Assembly (NCBI GenBank): GCA_021785935.1
Contig: JAJYOG010000002.1
Span: forward strand, 124,001-188,000
Source of the DNA: Actinomycetes bacterium
GTDB taxonomy: Bacteria; Actinomycetota; Thermoleophilia; BMS3ABIN01
Reading direction: 5' to 3'
DNA length: 64,000 nt
The notes under the pieces were generated by a model. The model was not told the origin of the DNA, did not search any database, and was given only the letters and a program-made list of their open reading frames with translations. Position 1 is the first letter of the stretch. The number at the start of each line of letters is the position of its first letter. Positions 43,155 through 51,174 of this stretch are shown piece by piece. The position numbers and the translations under genes are program-made.

Positions 43155-44675
43155 TTACCTCAGGCCGACAATATCATAAATCTTCTCTATATCAAGTGAG
43201 ACACGCAGCTCGCGCGCCAAGCGGTCATAATCGTGTTCCTTGATCAGCCCGCGGTCGATCAGCGGCAGCTCCGCCGGACAGCCAAAGTAGGAGAGCAGCC
43301 CCGCAAGCACGTCATCGCTATCGAAGAAACCGTGGATGTAGCTGCCAAGCACGAGGCCGTTGCCGCCGACGGCGCCGTCGGCGCCGTGACCGGTCTGCAG
43401 AAACTGCGAAGCTTCAGGCCCCAGCCTCGACTGCCCCATGTGGATCTCATAACCCCTGATCCGCGCTCCCTCGGGAAGGAGAGGCGTTTCGGCCACCACC
43501 TCGCCCATCTCCTGCCGCGTGTCCTTCTCCGGCGCGAAAACCGTCTCCACATCGAGCAATCCCAGCGCCTTGATGCTGCCGGCGCTCGAATCGATTCCCT
43601 GGGGATCGAGGATCTTCGTGCCCAGCATCTGATAACCGCCACAGATACCGATGACCGCCGCGCCGGCTTTGGCTTTGCGGATGATCTCCGCCGCCATCCC
43701 GCTCGACCAAAGGAACCTGAGGTCAGAAATGGTGCTCTTGGTGCCAGGAATGACGATGAGATCGGCGTCAGCGAGGCCTGCCGCATGTTCCACCAGACGG
43801 AAATCGAACCCGGGACAGCCTTCTAGCGCATCGAAATCAGTGAAGTTGGAGATCCGTGGCAGCCGCACGGCTCGAACCTTGACCTGCTCGTCATTATCCT
43901 TGAAATCCTGACGCACATCGGAAGGCCAGAGGGCGCGCCTGGGGTCGGTGAGAGCCACCGAGTCTTCTTCCTCTATGCGCAGCCCCCTGATAAACGGCGC
44001 CACACCCAGAACCGGCCGCCGGCAACGCGCCTCAAGAAAATCCAGGCCCGGCTCCAGAATGGAGCGGTCGCCCCGGAATTTATTGATGATCAAACCCGCG
44101 ACCCGCTCGCGCTCTTCGGCTTCGAGCAGCTCCATGGTGCCTACCAGGGAAGCAAAGACGCCACCCCGCTCAATGTCGCCAATCAGCAACACGGGCGCAT
44201 CGGCGATCTCCGCCACCGTCATGTTGGCGATGTCGCGGCCACGGAAGTTTATTTCAGCCGGGCTGCCGGCGCCCTCAATGATTACAACCTGGAATTCACG
44301 GCGCAAACGCTCGAGCGATTCCGATACCGCATCCAGCAGCCCCAGCTTGAAATCCTGATAGGTCTGAGCGGTCATGGTGCCTATCGGTTGCCCATGAACC
44401 ACGACCTGCGACCCGGTGTCGCTTGTGGGTTTGAGCAGGATTGGGTTCATGTCGACGCGTGGCTCGATGCCGGCCGCCTCGGCCTGCACCACCTGAGCCC
44501 GCCCCATCTCGCCGCCATCGGCATCAGCCCAGGAGTTGAGCGACATGTTCTGGGATTTGAACGGCGCCACCGAGTAACCATCCTGCGCCATGATGCGCGC
44601 CAGTCCGGCGACCAGGAGGGTCTTGCCCGCGTGAGAGGCAGTCCCCTGCAGCATGATGGTCTTGGCTAGCGACAC
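43155..44675 (-). CDS. cbiP: Cobyric acid synthase
   Basis: Amidates the b, d, e and g side chains of the corrin ring. 506 residues. N-terminal ATP-binding domain: AKTIMLQGTASHAGKTLLVA, YSVAPFKSQNMSLNS, VVIIEGAGSPAEINFRGRDI and LLIGDIERGGVFASLVGT. C-terminal glutaminase domain: DLIVIPGTKSTISDLRFL and VIGICGGYQMLG (nucleophile Cys). GTG at 44673-44675 is chosen, with GGGGA upstream; an in-frame extension to 44726 lies in repeat B sequence. Confidence 0.95.
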   Translation of the reverse strand: MSLAKTIMLQGTASHAGKTLLVAGLARIMAQDGYSVAPFKSQNMSLNSWADADGGEMGRAQVVQAEAAGIEPRVDMNPILLKPTSDTGSQVVVHGQPIGTMTAQTYQDFKLGLLDAVSESLERLRREFQVVIIEGAGSPAEINFRGRDIANMTVAEIADAPVLLIGDIERGGVFASLVGTMELLEAEERERVAGLIINKFRGDRSILEPGLDFLEARCRRPVLGVAPFIRGLRIEEEDSVALTDPRRALWPSDVRQDFKDNDEQVKVRAVRLPRISNFTDFDALEGCPGFDFRLVEHAAGLADADLIVIPGTKSTISDLRFLWSSGMAAEIIRKAKAGAAVIGICGGYQMLGTKILDPQGIDSSAGSIKALGLLDVETVFAPEKDTRQEMGEVVAETPLLPEGARIRGYEIHMGQSRLGPEASQFLQTGHGADGAVGGNGLVLGSYIHGFFDSDDVLAGLLSYFGCPAELPLIDRGLIKEHDYDRLARELRVSLDIEKIYDIVGLR

Positions 44676-44690
44676 GGATTCCCCGTTCCT

Positions 44691-44795
44691 ATTTCGGGGA
44701 CTTCGGGGACAATTTCGGGGACACAATACTTAATTCCGAGCTGGCATATTTTACCGCTGCTTAGTGAAACAATTAAGTATTGTGTCCCCGAAATT
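44691..44795. repeat. Inverted pair of repeat B (copies 2 and 3)
   Basis: A reverse copy at 44711-44735 and a forward copy at 44771-44795 face each other across 35 bases; two partial copies (TTCGGGGAC) precede at 44691-44710. The pair occupies the gap between cobU and cbiP, and the right copy ends 4 bases from the cobU stop. The layout repeats that of the inverted repeat-A pair at 18446-18529. Confidence 0.85.
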
Positions 44796-44799
44796 GGTT

Positions 44800-45363
44800 T
44801 CATTTGACTTTCATGGGGATACCGGAAACACAGAGGTAGACTTCTTCTGCGGCAGCGGCCAGTTTCTGGTTGGCGCGGCCCGCGACGTCGCGAAATGTCC
44901 GCGCCAGCATGTTGTCGGGTACGATGCCCATACCAACCTCGTTGCTCACCAAAATAACCCGGCCGTGATTTTTCTGGCAGACGTCCACAAGCTGGTCCAG
45001 CTCACGGTCGACCGTTCGCTTCAGCCGGTCTCCTCCGGCTATGCCCTGGTTCATTAGTAGATTGGAAATATATACAGTAAGGCAATCGACCAGAACGATC
45101 CCGCCGTCCTCGAGCGCTTCATCGACGGCGCCCGGCAGATTCTCCGGAGCCTCAATCGTCTGCCAGCCGTCCGGACGGCGCTCGCGATGCTCAGCTATCC
45201 GCTGCCTCATCTCACCGTCACTGGGTTCGGCTGTAGCGATGTAAGTAACTGCTCCGTCGCCGGCTGCTCCCGCGGCGGCAACGAACGCCATCGACTTTTC
45301 CAATGCCATTTTCTCAGCCAGCCCGCTCTTGCCGCTCCTGGCCCCGCCAGTAATAAAAATCAT
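44800..45363 (-). CDS. cobU: Adenosylcobinamide kinase / guanylyltransferase
   Basis: Phosphorylates adenosylcobinamide and transfers GMP to it. 187 residues. P-loop MIFITGGARSGKSGLAEKMA, then VTYIATAEPSDGEMRQRIAE with the nearby HRERRPDGWQTIEAP (guanylylated His), VLVDCLTVYISNLL and LVSNEVGMGIVPDN. ATG 45361-45363 is chosen for AGGAG 8 bases upstream. First gene after riboswitch 2. Confidence 0.95.
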   Translation of the reverse strand: MIFITGGARSGKSGLAEKMALEKSMAFVAAAGAAGDGAVTYIATAEPSDGEMRQRIAEHRERRPDGWQTIEAPENLPGAVDEALEDGGIVLVDCLTVYISNLLMNQGIAGGDRLKRTVDRELDQLVDVCQKNHGRVILVSNEVGMGIVPDNMLARTFRDVAGRANQKLAAAAEEVYLCVSGIPMKVK

Positions 45364-45454
45364 ATTGTTGCTCCTGCTAATGTTCATTGTCTGTTGATAA
45401 ACGTGCCGCAAATGTACTGCCGTCAGGCGGAACATTCCGCCCACCCGTCTGGAA

Positions 45455-45485
45455 CAAAAAAAGCCCTCTTCAATAAGAAGCGGGC
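45455..45485 (-). terminator. Intrinsic terminator in the riboswitch 2 leader
   Basis: On the minus strand GCCCGCTTC (45485-45477) pairs with GAAGAGGGC (45471-45463) with one mismatch, followed by TTTTTTT. It lies between riboswitch 2 and cobU, so ligand binding probably ends transcription early. Confidence 0.85.
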
Positions 45486-45543
45486 AATTAGAGCAGTCCT
45501 TTCACCCTAGCCACTCCCTCCACGAAGAGTTGCCTGGCTAGAG

Positions 45544-45721
45544 CCTATGGGCAGGTCTCCTGGCTCCTGGATGTGCGCTTAAACCGCGCCGCCTTCCCAG
45601 GCTTAATGCCCGGTGGCTGCCCCGGTTGGGGCTGATGCGGATAAAGCTTCCAGTTACAGTGGCGGGACCGCGCCGGCTTTCCACCGGCTTCCCTTGGACG
45701 CCCTTTCAAGCGACCCACAGG
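45544..45721 (-). ncRNA. Cobalamin riboswitch 2 (upstream of cobU)
   Basis: Clear consensus on the minus strand: GGGAAGCCGGTGGAAAGCC, then GGTCCCGCCACTGTAA, and the B12 box GAGCCAGGAGACCTGCC. CCTGTGGG at the 5' end closes on CCCATAGG at the 3' end (P1). With the terminator at 45455-45485 it forms a standard transcription-off switch for cobU-cbiP-cbiB-cobO-cobD-cbiA-cbiXC. Confidence 0.96.
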
Positions 45722-45784
45722 CTGAAGCTATATGTAATTGATTAAGGAAGTATATGGGGGAGGGGCAGAATTTTCAATCCCCGC

Positions 45785-46462
45785 CTACTCCAGTACCTCG
45801 TCAAAATCGACCTGCAACATGCCTTTTTTGATCGCGTATTTTACCAGCTCCGCGCGTTTGTGCAGGTTCAGTTTTTCCATGATGTTCGCTTTGTGCGTTT
45901 CAACTGTCTTCACGGAGATAAACAAAGACTCAGCTATCTCCCGGTTGGTGTAACCCTCGGCCACCAGCGTCAGTATCTCCCGCTCACGGTCTGTAAGAGT
46001 ATCATAAGTGGACGTCGGCTCCTGTCCGTGTTTGAGTTTCTCAAGATAATCCTCGACGACCATCTTCGCCGCCGAAGGATAAAGGAAGCAGTCACCGCGG
46101 TGCACCACGTGGATTGCGTTCACCAGATCGCTATCCGCGGCTTTCTTGAGTACATAACCCGACGCCCCCGCCTGCAATACCTGGAAAAGATATTCTTCGT
46201 TGTCATGCATGGTCAGCACCAGGATTTTCACATCCTGATCGCGCTTCTTGATCTGCTTGGTCGCCTCCATACCGTTCATGATAGGCATACCGATGTCCAT
46301 GAGCACGATGTCCGGATGAAGCTCCTGCACTTTCTGCACGGCTTCCCGTCCGTTCTCCGCTTCCCCCACAACTTCCATGTCCGCCTCTTCTCCCAGCAAC
46401 CTGACCAACCCTGAACGCAAGATGGCGTGATCGTCTGCCAGCAGTAACCTGATCTTGCTCAC
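45785..46462 (-). CDS. NarL/LuxR-family response regulator
   Basis: 225 residues. The receiver domain at 1-120 has phospho-acceptor Asp56 (IVLMDIGMP), acidic pair DD at 10-11 and Lys in YVLKKAAD. The DNA-binding LuxR helix-turn-helix is at about 158-218 (LTDREREILTLVAEGYTNRE, then SVKTVETHKANIMEKL). Overlaps the kinase gene by 4 bases, so the two form a two-component pair. Targets unknown. Confidence 0.94.
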   Translation of the reverse strand: MSKIRLLLADDHAILRSGLVRLLGEEADMEVVGEAENGREAVQKVQELHPDIVLMDIGMPIMNGMEATKQIKKRDQDVKILVLTMHDNEEYLFQVLQAGASGYVLKKAADSDLVNAIHVVHRGDCFLYPSAAKMVVEDYLEKLKHGQEPTSTYDTLTDREREILTLVAEGYTNREIAESLFISVKTVETHKANIMEKLNLHKRAELVKYAIKKGMLQVDFDEVLE

Positions 46463-47610
46463 CAGATGCCCTCCTTCGTTTGTAGCGGAACTTCGATGAA
46501 TACGGTCGCGCCCTGGTTGGGCCTCGAGTCAAACTCAAGCGACCCGCCCACCAGCTCGATGCGTTCCTTCATGCCGTGCAGGCCCAGACCGCGGCCTTTT
46601 TCATCTGACAACATAACCTTCTGGGAATCAAAACCGTGGCCGTTATCCTCGACAACTCCCTTGATTGAGTTCTCCTTGCGCCTAAGCGTTACCCTGCACT
46701 TGTTGGCTCCGGAATGGCGAGCCACGTTGGTCAGCGCTTCCTGCACCACACGGTAGAGAACAGTCTCCAGCTCAGGCGCCAGCCTTGATCCCATGGCCAG
46801 CAGCTGCATCTCGACAAGTATGCCGGTATTGTCGGTAAATTCCTTGACGTATGAGCGCAGCGCCGCCGCCAGGCCCAGATCGTCCAGAACGCTCGGCCGC
46901 AGCCTCACAGCCATGGTATGTACCTCGTTAAGCGTTGCGTGCGCCAGGTCATTGATATTATCGAGGCGCTCGATGATATCGGGCATCGTCTTCGGTACGA
47001 TTTCCTGCACCATTCTGATGCCAATCACCAGCCCCGTCAATGACTGGCTGGTTTCGTCGTGAAGCTCGCGGGCGATGCGCTTGCGTTCTTCCTCTTGAGC
47101 CTTGATCACGGAAGCCGCCGCTTTCTTGCGCTGCATGTCCATGGTGTTGAGCATCGAGTTGAGGCTCTTGGAAAGCTCTTCGATCTGGGGATCGTCGGTG
47201 ACTTCGGGCACGCGAATGCCCCGATGCCCCGCCCGGATTGCCTTCATGGCGTCGGAAACGTCATCAAGGGGACGGAAGGCGATCTTCACCATCAGATAAT
47301 TAATGAGGATACAAAGTCCGAGGCCGCTGATAAGGAACAGGGCGATGAAGCCCACCTCGCCACCTTCGAAATAGGTTTGCTCGACGTAATAACCAAGCAC
47401 GCTGCCGACAGCGAGCAACACAGTGTTGACGATGACAACTTTCTGGAAAAGAGGGCGCCGCTTGATGCGGTCCATGACCGGATTGACATAGTCACAGACG
47501 CAACGGTCCAGTATCGATTCACTCTGATCGACTGCTTCTTCGGGACCGTTGGAAACCTGTGGCTCCGCTACCGCGGCCGCCTGGCTGATGACTTCCTGGC
47601 TGCTTTCCAT
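46459..47610 (-). CDS. NarX/DegS-type sensor histidine kinase
   Basis: 383 residues. Two membrane helices at about 55-75 (VVIVNTVLLAVGSVLGYYV) and 88-110 (IALFLISGLGLCILINYLMV), separated by only about 12 residues, so there is almost no external sensor. A HAMP domain follows, then HisKA_3 with His near 179 (RIARELHDETSQSLTGLV) and a HATPase domain (EALTNVARHSGANKC, GRGLGLHGMKERIELVGGSL). It probably senses membrane or cytosolic signals through the helices or HAMP. Paired with the regulator at 45785. Confidence 0.93.
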   Translation of the reverse strand: MESSQEVISQAAAVAEPQVSNGPEEAVDQSESILDRCVCDYVNPVMDRIKRRPLFQKVVIVNTVLLAVGSVLGYYVEQTYFEGGEVGFIALFLISGLGLCILINYLMVKIAFRPLDDVSDAMKAIRAGHRGIRVPEVTDDPQIEELSKSLNSMLNTMDMQRKKAAASVIKAQEEERKRIARELHDETSQSLTGLVIGIRMVQEIVPKTMPDIIERLDNINDLAHATLNEVHTMAVRLRPSVLDDLGLAAALRSYVKEFTDNTGILVEMQLLAMGSRLAPELETVLYRVVQEALTNVARHSGANKCRVTLRRKENSIKGVVEDNGHGFDSQKVMLSDEKGRGLGLHGMKERIELVGGSLEFDSRPNQGATVFIEVPLQTKEGIW

Positions 47611-47834
47611 TTCTTCCCTGGGTTTGAAGAATTATCGGCGATCCTTGAGGGGTCGTTCAAAATTGGATCGGGCATGGACGCCCAGCCGACCGGCTCTGCC
47701 CCCTCACCTGCTATACCAGTCGACGGTATCTATTATGGTACCAGAACGGCGCCTCTGAAAGCTATGGGTAATTTATTGCGCCGCCACGATATAGAGTTGA
47801 AATGAAGGATGTGCCGGGTTCAGTCCTGCCGGGT

Positions 47835-48284
47835 TCAGTCCTGAAGCTGACGCTGTTGCCGGGCTGCGCGGGTTTCAACGACTGTGCCCGCAGTGAGGTC
47901 GGCAAAGGTCGTGCTGCCGAGTTGCCCCACCATCATATTCTGGAGATTCTCGCAGACGGGAAGAAAACTGCAATTTTCTTCGCGGGAGCACTGGTTGGGA
48001 CCGCGCAGACAATGAACCAGCAGGATCGGTCCCTCGATGGCCTCGATGACATCCCTTAGGTTAATGTCCTCTGGCGGTCTGGCAAGCATGACCCCACCCT
48101 GATTGCCCCGCATCGTTCTGATAAGTCCGGACCGGGCAAGTGTTCTAATAATGGAGGGCAGATATTTTGAAGGGATATCCTCGCTGGCGGCAATTTCGCG
48201 GGTCTGCACGATCTCGCCATATGGAAGATTGGCAAGATGCAGGATAGCTCGTACCCCGTAATCACTTTGTCTGGTTAGATGCAC
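47835..48284 (-). CDS. Rrf2-family transcriptional regulator, second copy
   Basis: 149 residues, paralogue of 23399-23872 (shared QTxEIAxSExIPxKYLPxI and RGNQGGVxLAR). The winged helix is at 1-80. The cluster segment has four Cys, HCLRGPNQCSREENCSFLPV plus one more Cys just after, against three in the paralogue. Start GTG 48282-48284. A promoter is visible at 48443-48471. Confidence 0.9.
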   Translation of the reverse strand: MHLTRQSDYGVRAILHLANLPYGEIVQTREIAASEDIPSKYLPSIIRTLARSGLIRTMRGNQGGVMLARPPEDINLRDVIEAIEGPILLVHCLRGPNQCSREENCSFLPVCENLQNMMVGQLGSTTFADLTAGTVVETRAARQQRQLQD

Positions 48285-48442
48285 CGTGCACCCACGGAAA
48301 TATCCTTCCCGGAACCAAGAGGAGGGATGGATGCATGCGTAATAAAAGCAACGGTGTGGCTAATCACCGTCGCCTCCCAAAACGACGCCTCCCTGGAACC
48401 CACTCCCCAAAAGTAAAGCAGTTAACCTTGTGGTAGTCGTTA

Positions 48443-48471
48443 AGTTTAAGCTCATGGTTTCCCTTTGTCAA
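48443..48471 (-). promoter_or_regulatory. Sigma-70-type promoter for the second Rrf2 gene
   Basis: On the minus strand TTGACA (48471-48466), a 17-base spacer, then TAAACT (48448-48443). The start codon is 159 bases downstream, leaving a leader long enough for further control. Confidence 0.5.
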
Positions 48472-48515
48472 TTATCCGCGCGCCGGAGTTTGGCTTTTTT
48501 CCATGGATTTGGTTA

Positions 48516-50615
48516 TTACGTCGATTCCTGGGCCCGCTCTTCCTCCAGAATCGACTCCGCATCCAGACGGCACTCCAGGAATGCATCAATCACGCGGGGA
48601 TCGAACTGCTGGCCGGCGCAGCGTTTAAGCTCGGCGATGGCATCTTCCAGGGATAGGGAATCCCGGTAGGGCCGATCTGCCGTCATGGCTTCAAAAGCGT
48701 CGGCCACGGCCAGAATGCGTGACCCCAGCGGTATCTCTTCTCCTTGGAGCCCGTCCGGATAGCCGCCACCCGCAAACCGCTCATGATGATGCCGGATCAT
48801 TTTCTTGATCTCTTCCGGCAGACGGGCCGGCGTCAATATTTTATGGCTGGCGCCGGGATGCAGGCGCATTGTCTCAGTCTCTTCCGCGGTCAGCAGTCCC
48901 TCTTTCGTCAATACCGCGTCAGGGGTGCCGATCTTGCCGATGTCGTGCAGATAGCCCGCATCACGGATATTGTTGACAAGACTTTCCTCCAGCCCCATCT
49001 TTGCGGCGATAGCAACCGCAAAGGCCGAGACTTTGTCAGAGTGGCCGCGAGTGTAGGTATCCTTGGCGTCAACGGCTTCCGCTAACGCCCTGATGGTCGA
49101 GAGGTATGCCAGCCGCAGGTTATCGTAAAGCCTGACGTTCTCCACCACCACGCCCATCTCTTCACCAATCGAATCCAGCAGCTTCCAGCCGCCTTCATCG
49201 ATGTCAAGATCGCGATCGCATATACCCACGATCAGCCCGACAACGTCTGTAGCCGATTTCATCGGGAAGATAACCAGGCAGCCATCGTCCATGCCAAGAT
49301 TGGCAAGGCTTTCATCCGTTGATGGATCCTTTACGACGATGCCCTTGCCGGCATCAAGCACCCGGGCGAAAATGCCGGCGCCCCCGGGGCTGCGTGAGAC
49401 CGAACGCAGGAAATCCGCCGGCAGCTCGTGCTGCGCCACCAGCCTCAATCTGTTCGTCTCCTGATCGACTATGAACGCGGCTGACGCGGTTGTACCCAGG
49501 ATGTGTTCTATCTCACCCAGAGTCACCAGTAAAACCTCGGGAAGATCAAGCGTACGCGTGGCCGCGCTCAGGACTGAATGCAGCGCTCCCAACTCCCTTG
49601 TCCGGCGTTGCAGATCCTGTGTGCGTTCGTCCACCATCTGCTCAAGTTTTTCAGCATAATGGCGGTTCTGTTCCTCGGCGGCGAGCAGACGGTTATACTG
49701 GTCCATCAGGGTAATGCTCGACAACCTCAGCTCATCGATCAGGCGCTCCTTCTCTTCCACGTTCGGGGACGCCGTTTCGCGCAGGCGTTCCGCTACCTTG
49801 TTTAACTCACGACGGCGCCGCGCTTTCTCCAGGTTATGCCGTACTGTTGGCAGCGGCTCATTCTCATCCAGCGGCTTGATCAGATAATCGTCGGCGCCGC
49901 GCTTGAGCGCCTCAACAGCCACCTGCTCAGATCCGAAAGCTGTCATCATGATCACTGAGATTTCAGGGCGCTTCTCTTTCACATTCGATAACACCGTCAA
50001 CCCGTCGATCTTGGGAAGTTTGATGTCCAGCAGGATAAGATCGTAGGCATCGGCCAACGCTTTTTTCTGCGCTTCGGCGCCATCGCTGGCGATATCGAGC
50101 AGGTAACCCTCTGATTGCAGGCGCTTGGTAATCAGACGCACGGTATCCGGGTCGTCGTCGACGATGAGGATCCGCAGCGCCAGCGCCGCGGCCTCCCCAG
50201 CGGGAGCTCCTTGCAAAAGCGCGGCTGCCGCCTCCAGAAGCGCCTCCTCCTGCAATGGTTTTCGCAGCGCCAGGTCGGCCTTTGCCACATACGTTTCGGC
50301 TCCGAGGTCAAACCCCCTGGCCATGTCTTCGTCGGTCACGTAGACCGCTGACATCATGATGACGGGGATGGTGTTGGTCTGAGGGTTGGACTTGAGCTGC
50401 TCGACCAGCTCAAAACCGTTCATCTTCGGCAGCAGTACGTCGGTAATAATGAGATCCGGAAGCTGATGAACCGCCTGGTTGAGACCATCCACGCCATCGT
50501 GGGCCGTCAGCGTCGTATACCCGGATGCCTCCAGCCTCTTCTTTAAAAGCAAAACATGATTGACATCGTCGTCAACTACCAGGATCTTCTGACCACTACC
50601 TTTTGGCAGATCCAT
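48516..50615 (-). CDS. REC-REC-GAF-HD-GYP protein, probable c-di-GMP phosphodiesterase
   Basis: 699 residues. Two receiver domains in tandem (Asp59 in LIITDVLLPKMNG and Asp197 in LILLDIKLPKIDG), a coiled-coil stretch (about 255-345), a GAF domain (about 355-490) and a C-terminal HD-GYP domain. The HD pair is GYLHDIGKIGTPD near 555, and the GYP motif HHERFAGGGYPDGLQGE near 615 is intact, so hydrolysis of cyclic di-GMP is likely. Probably controlled by the histidine kinase and single receiver encoded just upstream. Confidence 0.94.
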   Translation of the reverse strand: MDLPKGSGQKILVVDDDVNHVLLLKKRLEASGYTTLTAHDGVDGLNQAVHQLPDLIITDVLLPKMNGFELVEQLKSNPQTNTIPVIMMSAVYVTDEDMARGFDLGAETYVAKADLALRKPLQEEALLEAAAALLQGAPAGEAAALALRILIVDDDPDTVRLITKRLQSEGYLLDIASDGAEAQKKALADAYDLILLDIKLPKIDGLTVLSNVKEKRPEISVIMMTAFGSEQVAVEALKRGADDYLIKPLDENEPLPTVRHNLEKARRRRELNKVAERLRETASPNVEEKERLIDELRLSSITLMDQYNRLLAAEEQNRHYAEKLEQMVDERTQDLQRRTRELGALHSVLSAATRTLDLPEVLLVTLGEIEHILGTTASAAFIVDQETNRLRLVAQHELPADFLRSVSRSPGGAGIFARVLDAGKGIVVKDPSTDESLANLGMDDGCLVIFPMKSATDVVGLIVGICDRDLDIDEGGWKLLDSIGEEMGVVVENVRLYDNLRLAYLSTIRALAEAVDAKDTYTRGHSDKVSAFAVAIAAKMGLEESLVNNIRDAGYLHDIGKIGTPDAVLTKEGLLTAEETETMRLHPGASHKILTPARLPEEIKKMIRHHHERFAGGGYPDGLQGEEIPLGSRILAVADAFEAMTADRPYRDSLSLEDAIAELKRCAGQQFDPRVIDAFLECRLDAESILEEERAQEST

Positions 50616-50650
50616 TCTTTACGTTTCCTTTCTATCCGCTCACGATGAGA

Positions 50651-51103
50651 CTAACGCGGGGCGATGGCGCCCCGGTCGATAAAGGTCTCCACCATCTTTG
50701 GCAGTGCGGAGATGTCCAGTGGTTTGGCGATGAAACCATTGCACCCGGCCGCCAGAGCCTGCTGCCGGTCCCTCTCCAGCACGCTCGCCGTCAAGGCGAC
50801 GACCGGCACTCTTTGCATGCGCGAATCTTCCTTGATGCGGCAGGTCGCATCCAGTCCGCTGAGCTTTCCCGGCAGACGGATGTCCATCAGGATCAAGTCC
50901 GGCATCTGGTCCCCTATCGAGCGCAGGGCTCCCTCGCCGTCCACGGCTTCGTTAACGTTAAATCCCGACATCTCGAGCACCTTCTTGACCAGACGCCTGA
51001 CGTCATCGTTATCGTCAACCACCAATACGGTTTTCCCTTTGTCGTTAACCAAACCGGTTTCTCCAGGTTCGCCTGCGTTGCTCAAAGTTCCAGCGTTTCT
51101 CAA
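50651..51103 (-). CDS. Single-domain response regulator
   Basis: About 130-150 residues of receiver domain and nothing else (KTVLVVDDNDDVRRLV, LILMDIRLPGK with Asp74, VVALTASV, Lys in GFIAKPLD). It probably relays phosphate between the kinase at 51175 and the REC-REC protein at 48516. The start is uncertain: the ATG at 51103 lies inside an 18-base tandem repeat, whereas TTG at 51050-51052 has GGAG 8 bases upstream and begins just before the domain. Confidence 0.88.
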   Translation of the reverse strand: MRNAGTLSNAGEPGETGLVNDKGKTVLVVDDNDDVRRLVKKVLEMSGFNVNEAVDGEGALRSIGDQMPDLILMDIRLPGKLSGLDATCRIKEDSRMQRVPVVALTASVLERDRQQALAAGCNGFIAKPLDISALPKMVETFIDRGAIAPR

Positions 51104-51142
51104 GGTTCATGCGTTGCTCATGGTTCATGCGTTTCTCAAGGT
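51075..51142. repeat. 18-base tandem repeat at the receiver gene start
   Basis: About 3.8 imperfect copies of a unit like GCGTTTCTCAAGGTTCAT at 51075, 51093, 51111 and 51129. Each copy offers an ATG or TTG on the minus strand, so the repeat number could alter where the receiver protein begins. Confidence 0.8.
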
Positions 51143-51174
51143 CAGGCCCTCACGACTTTTTATGAGCCGGATCT

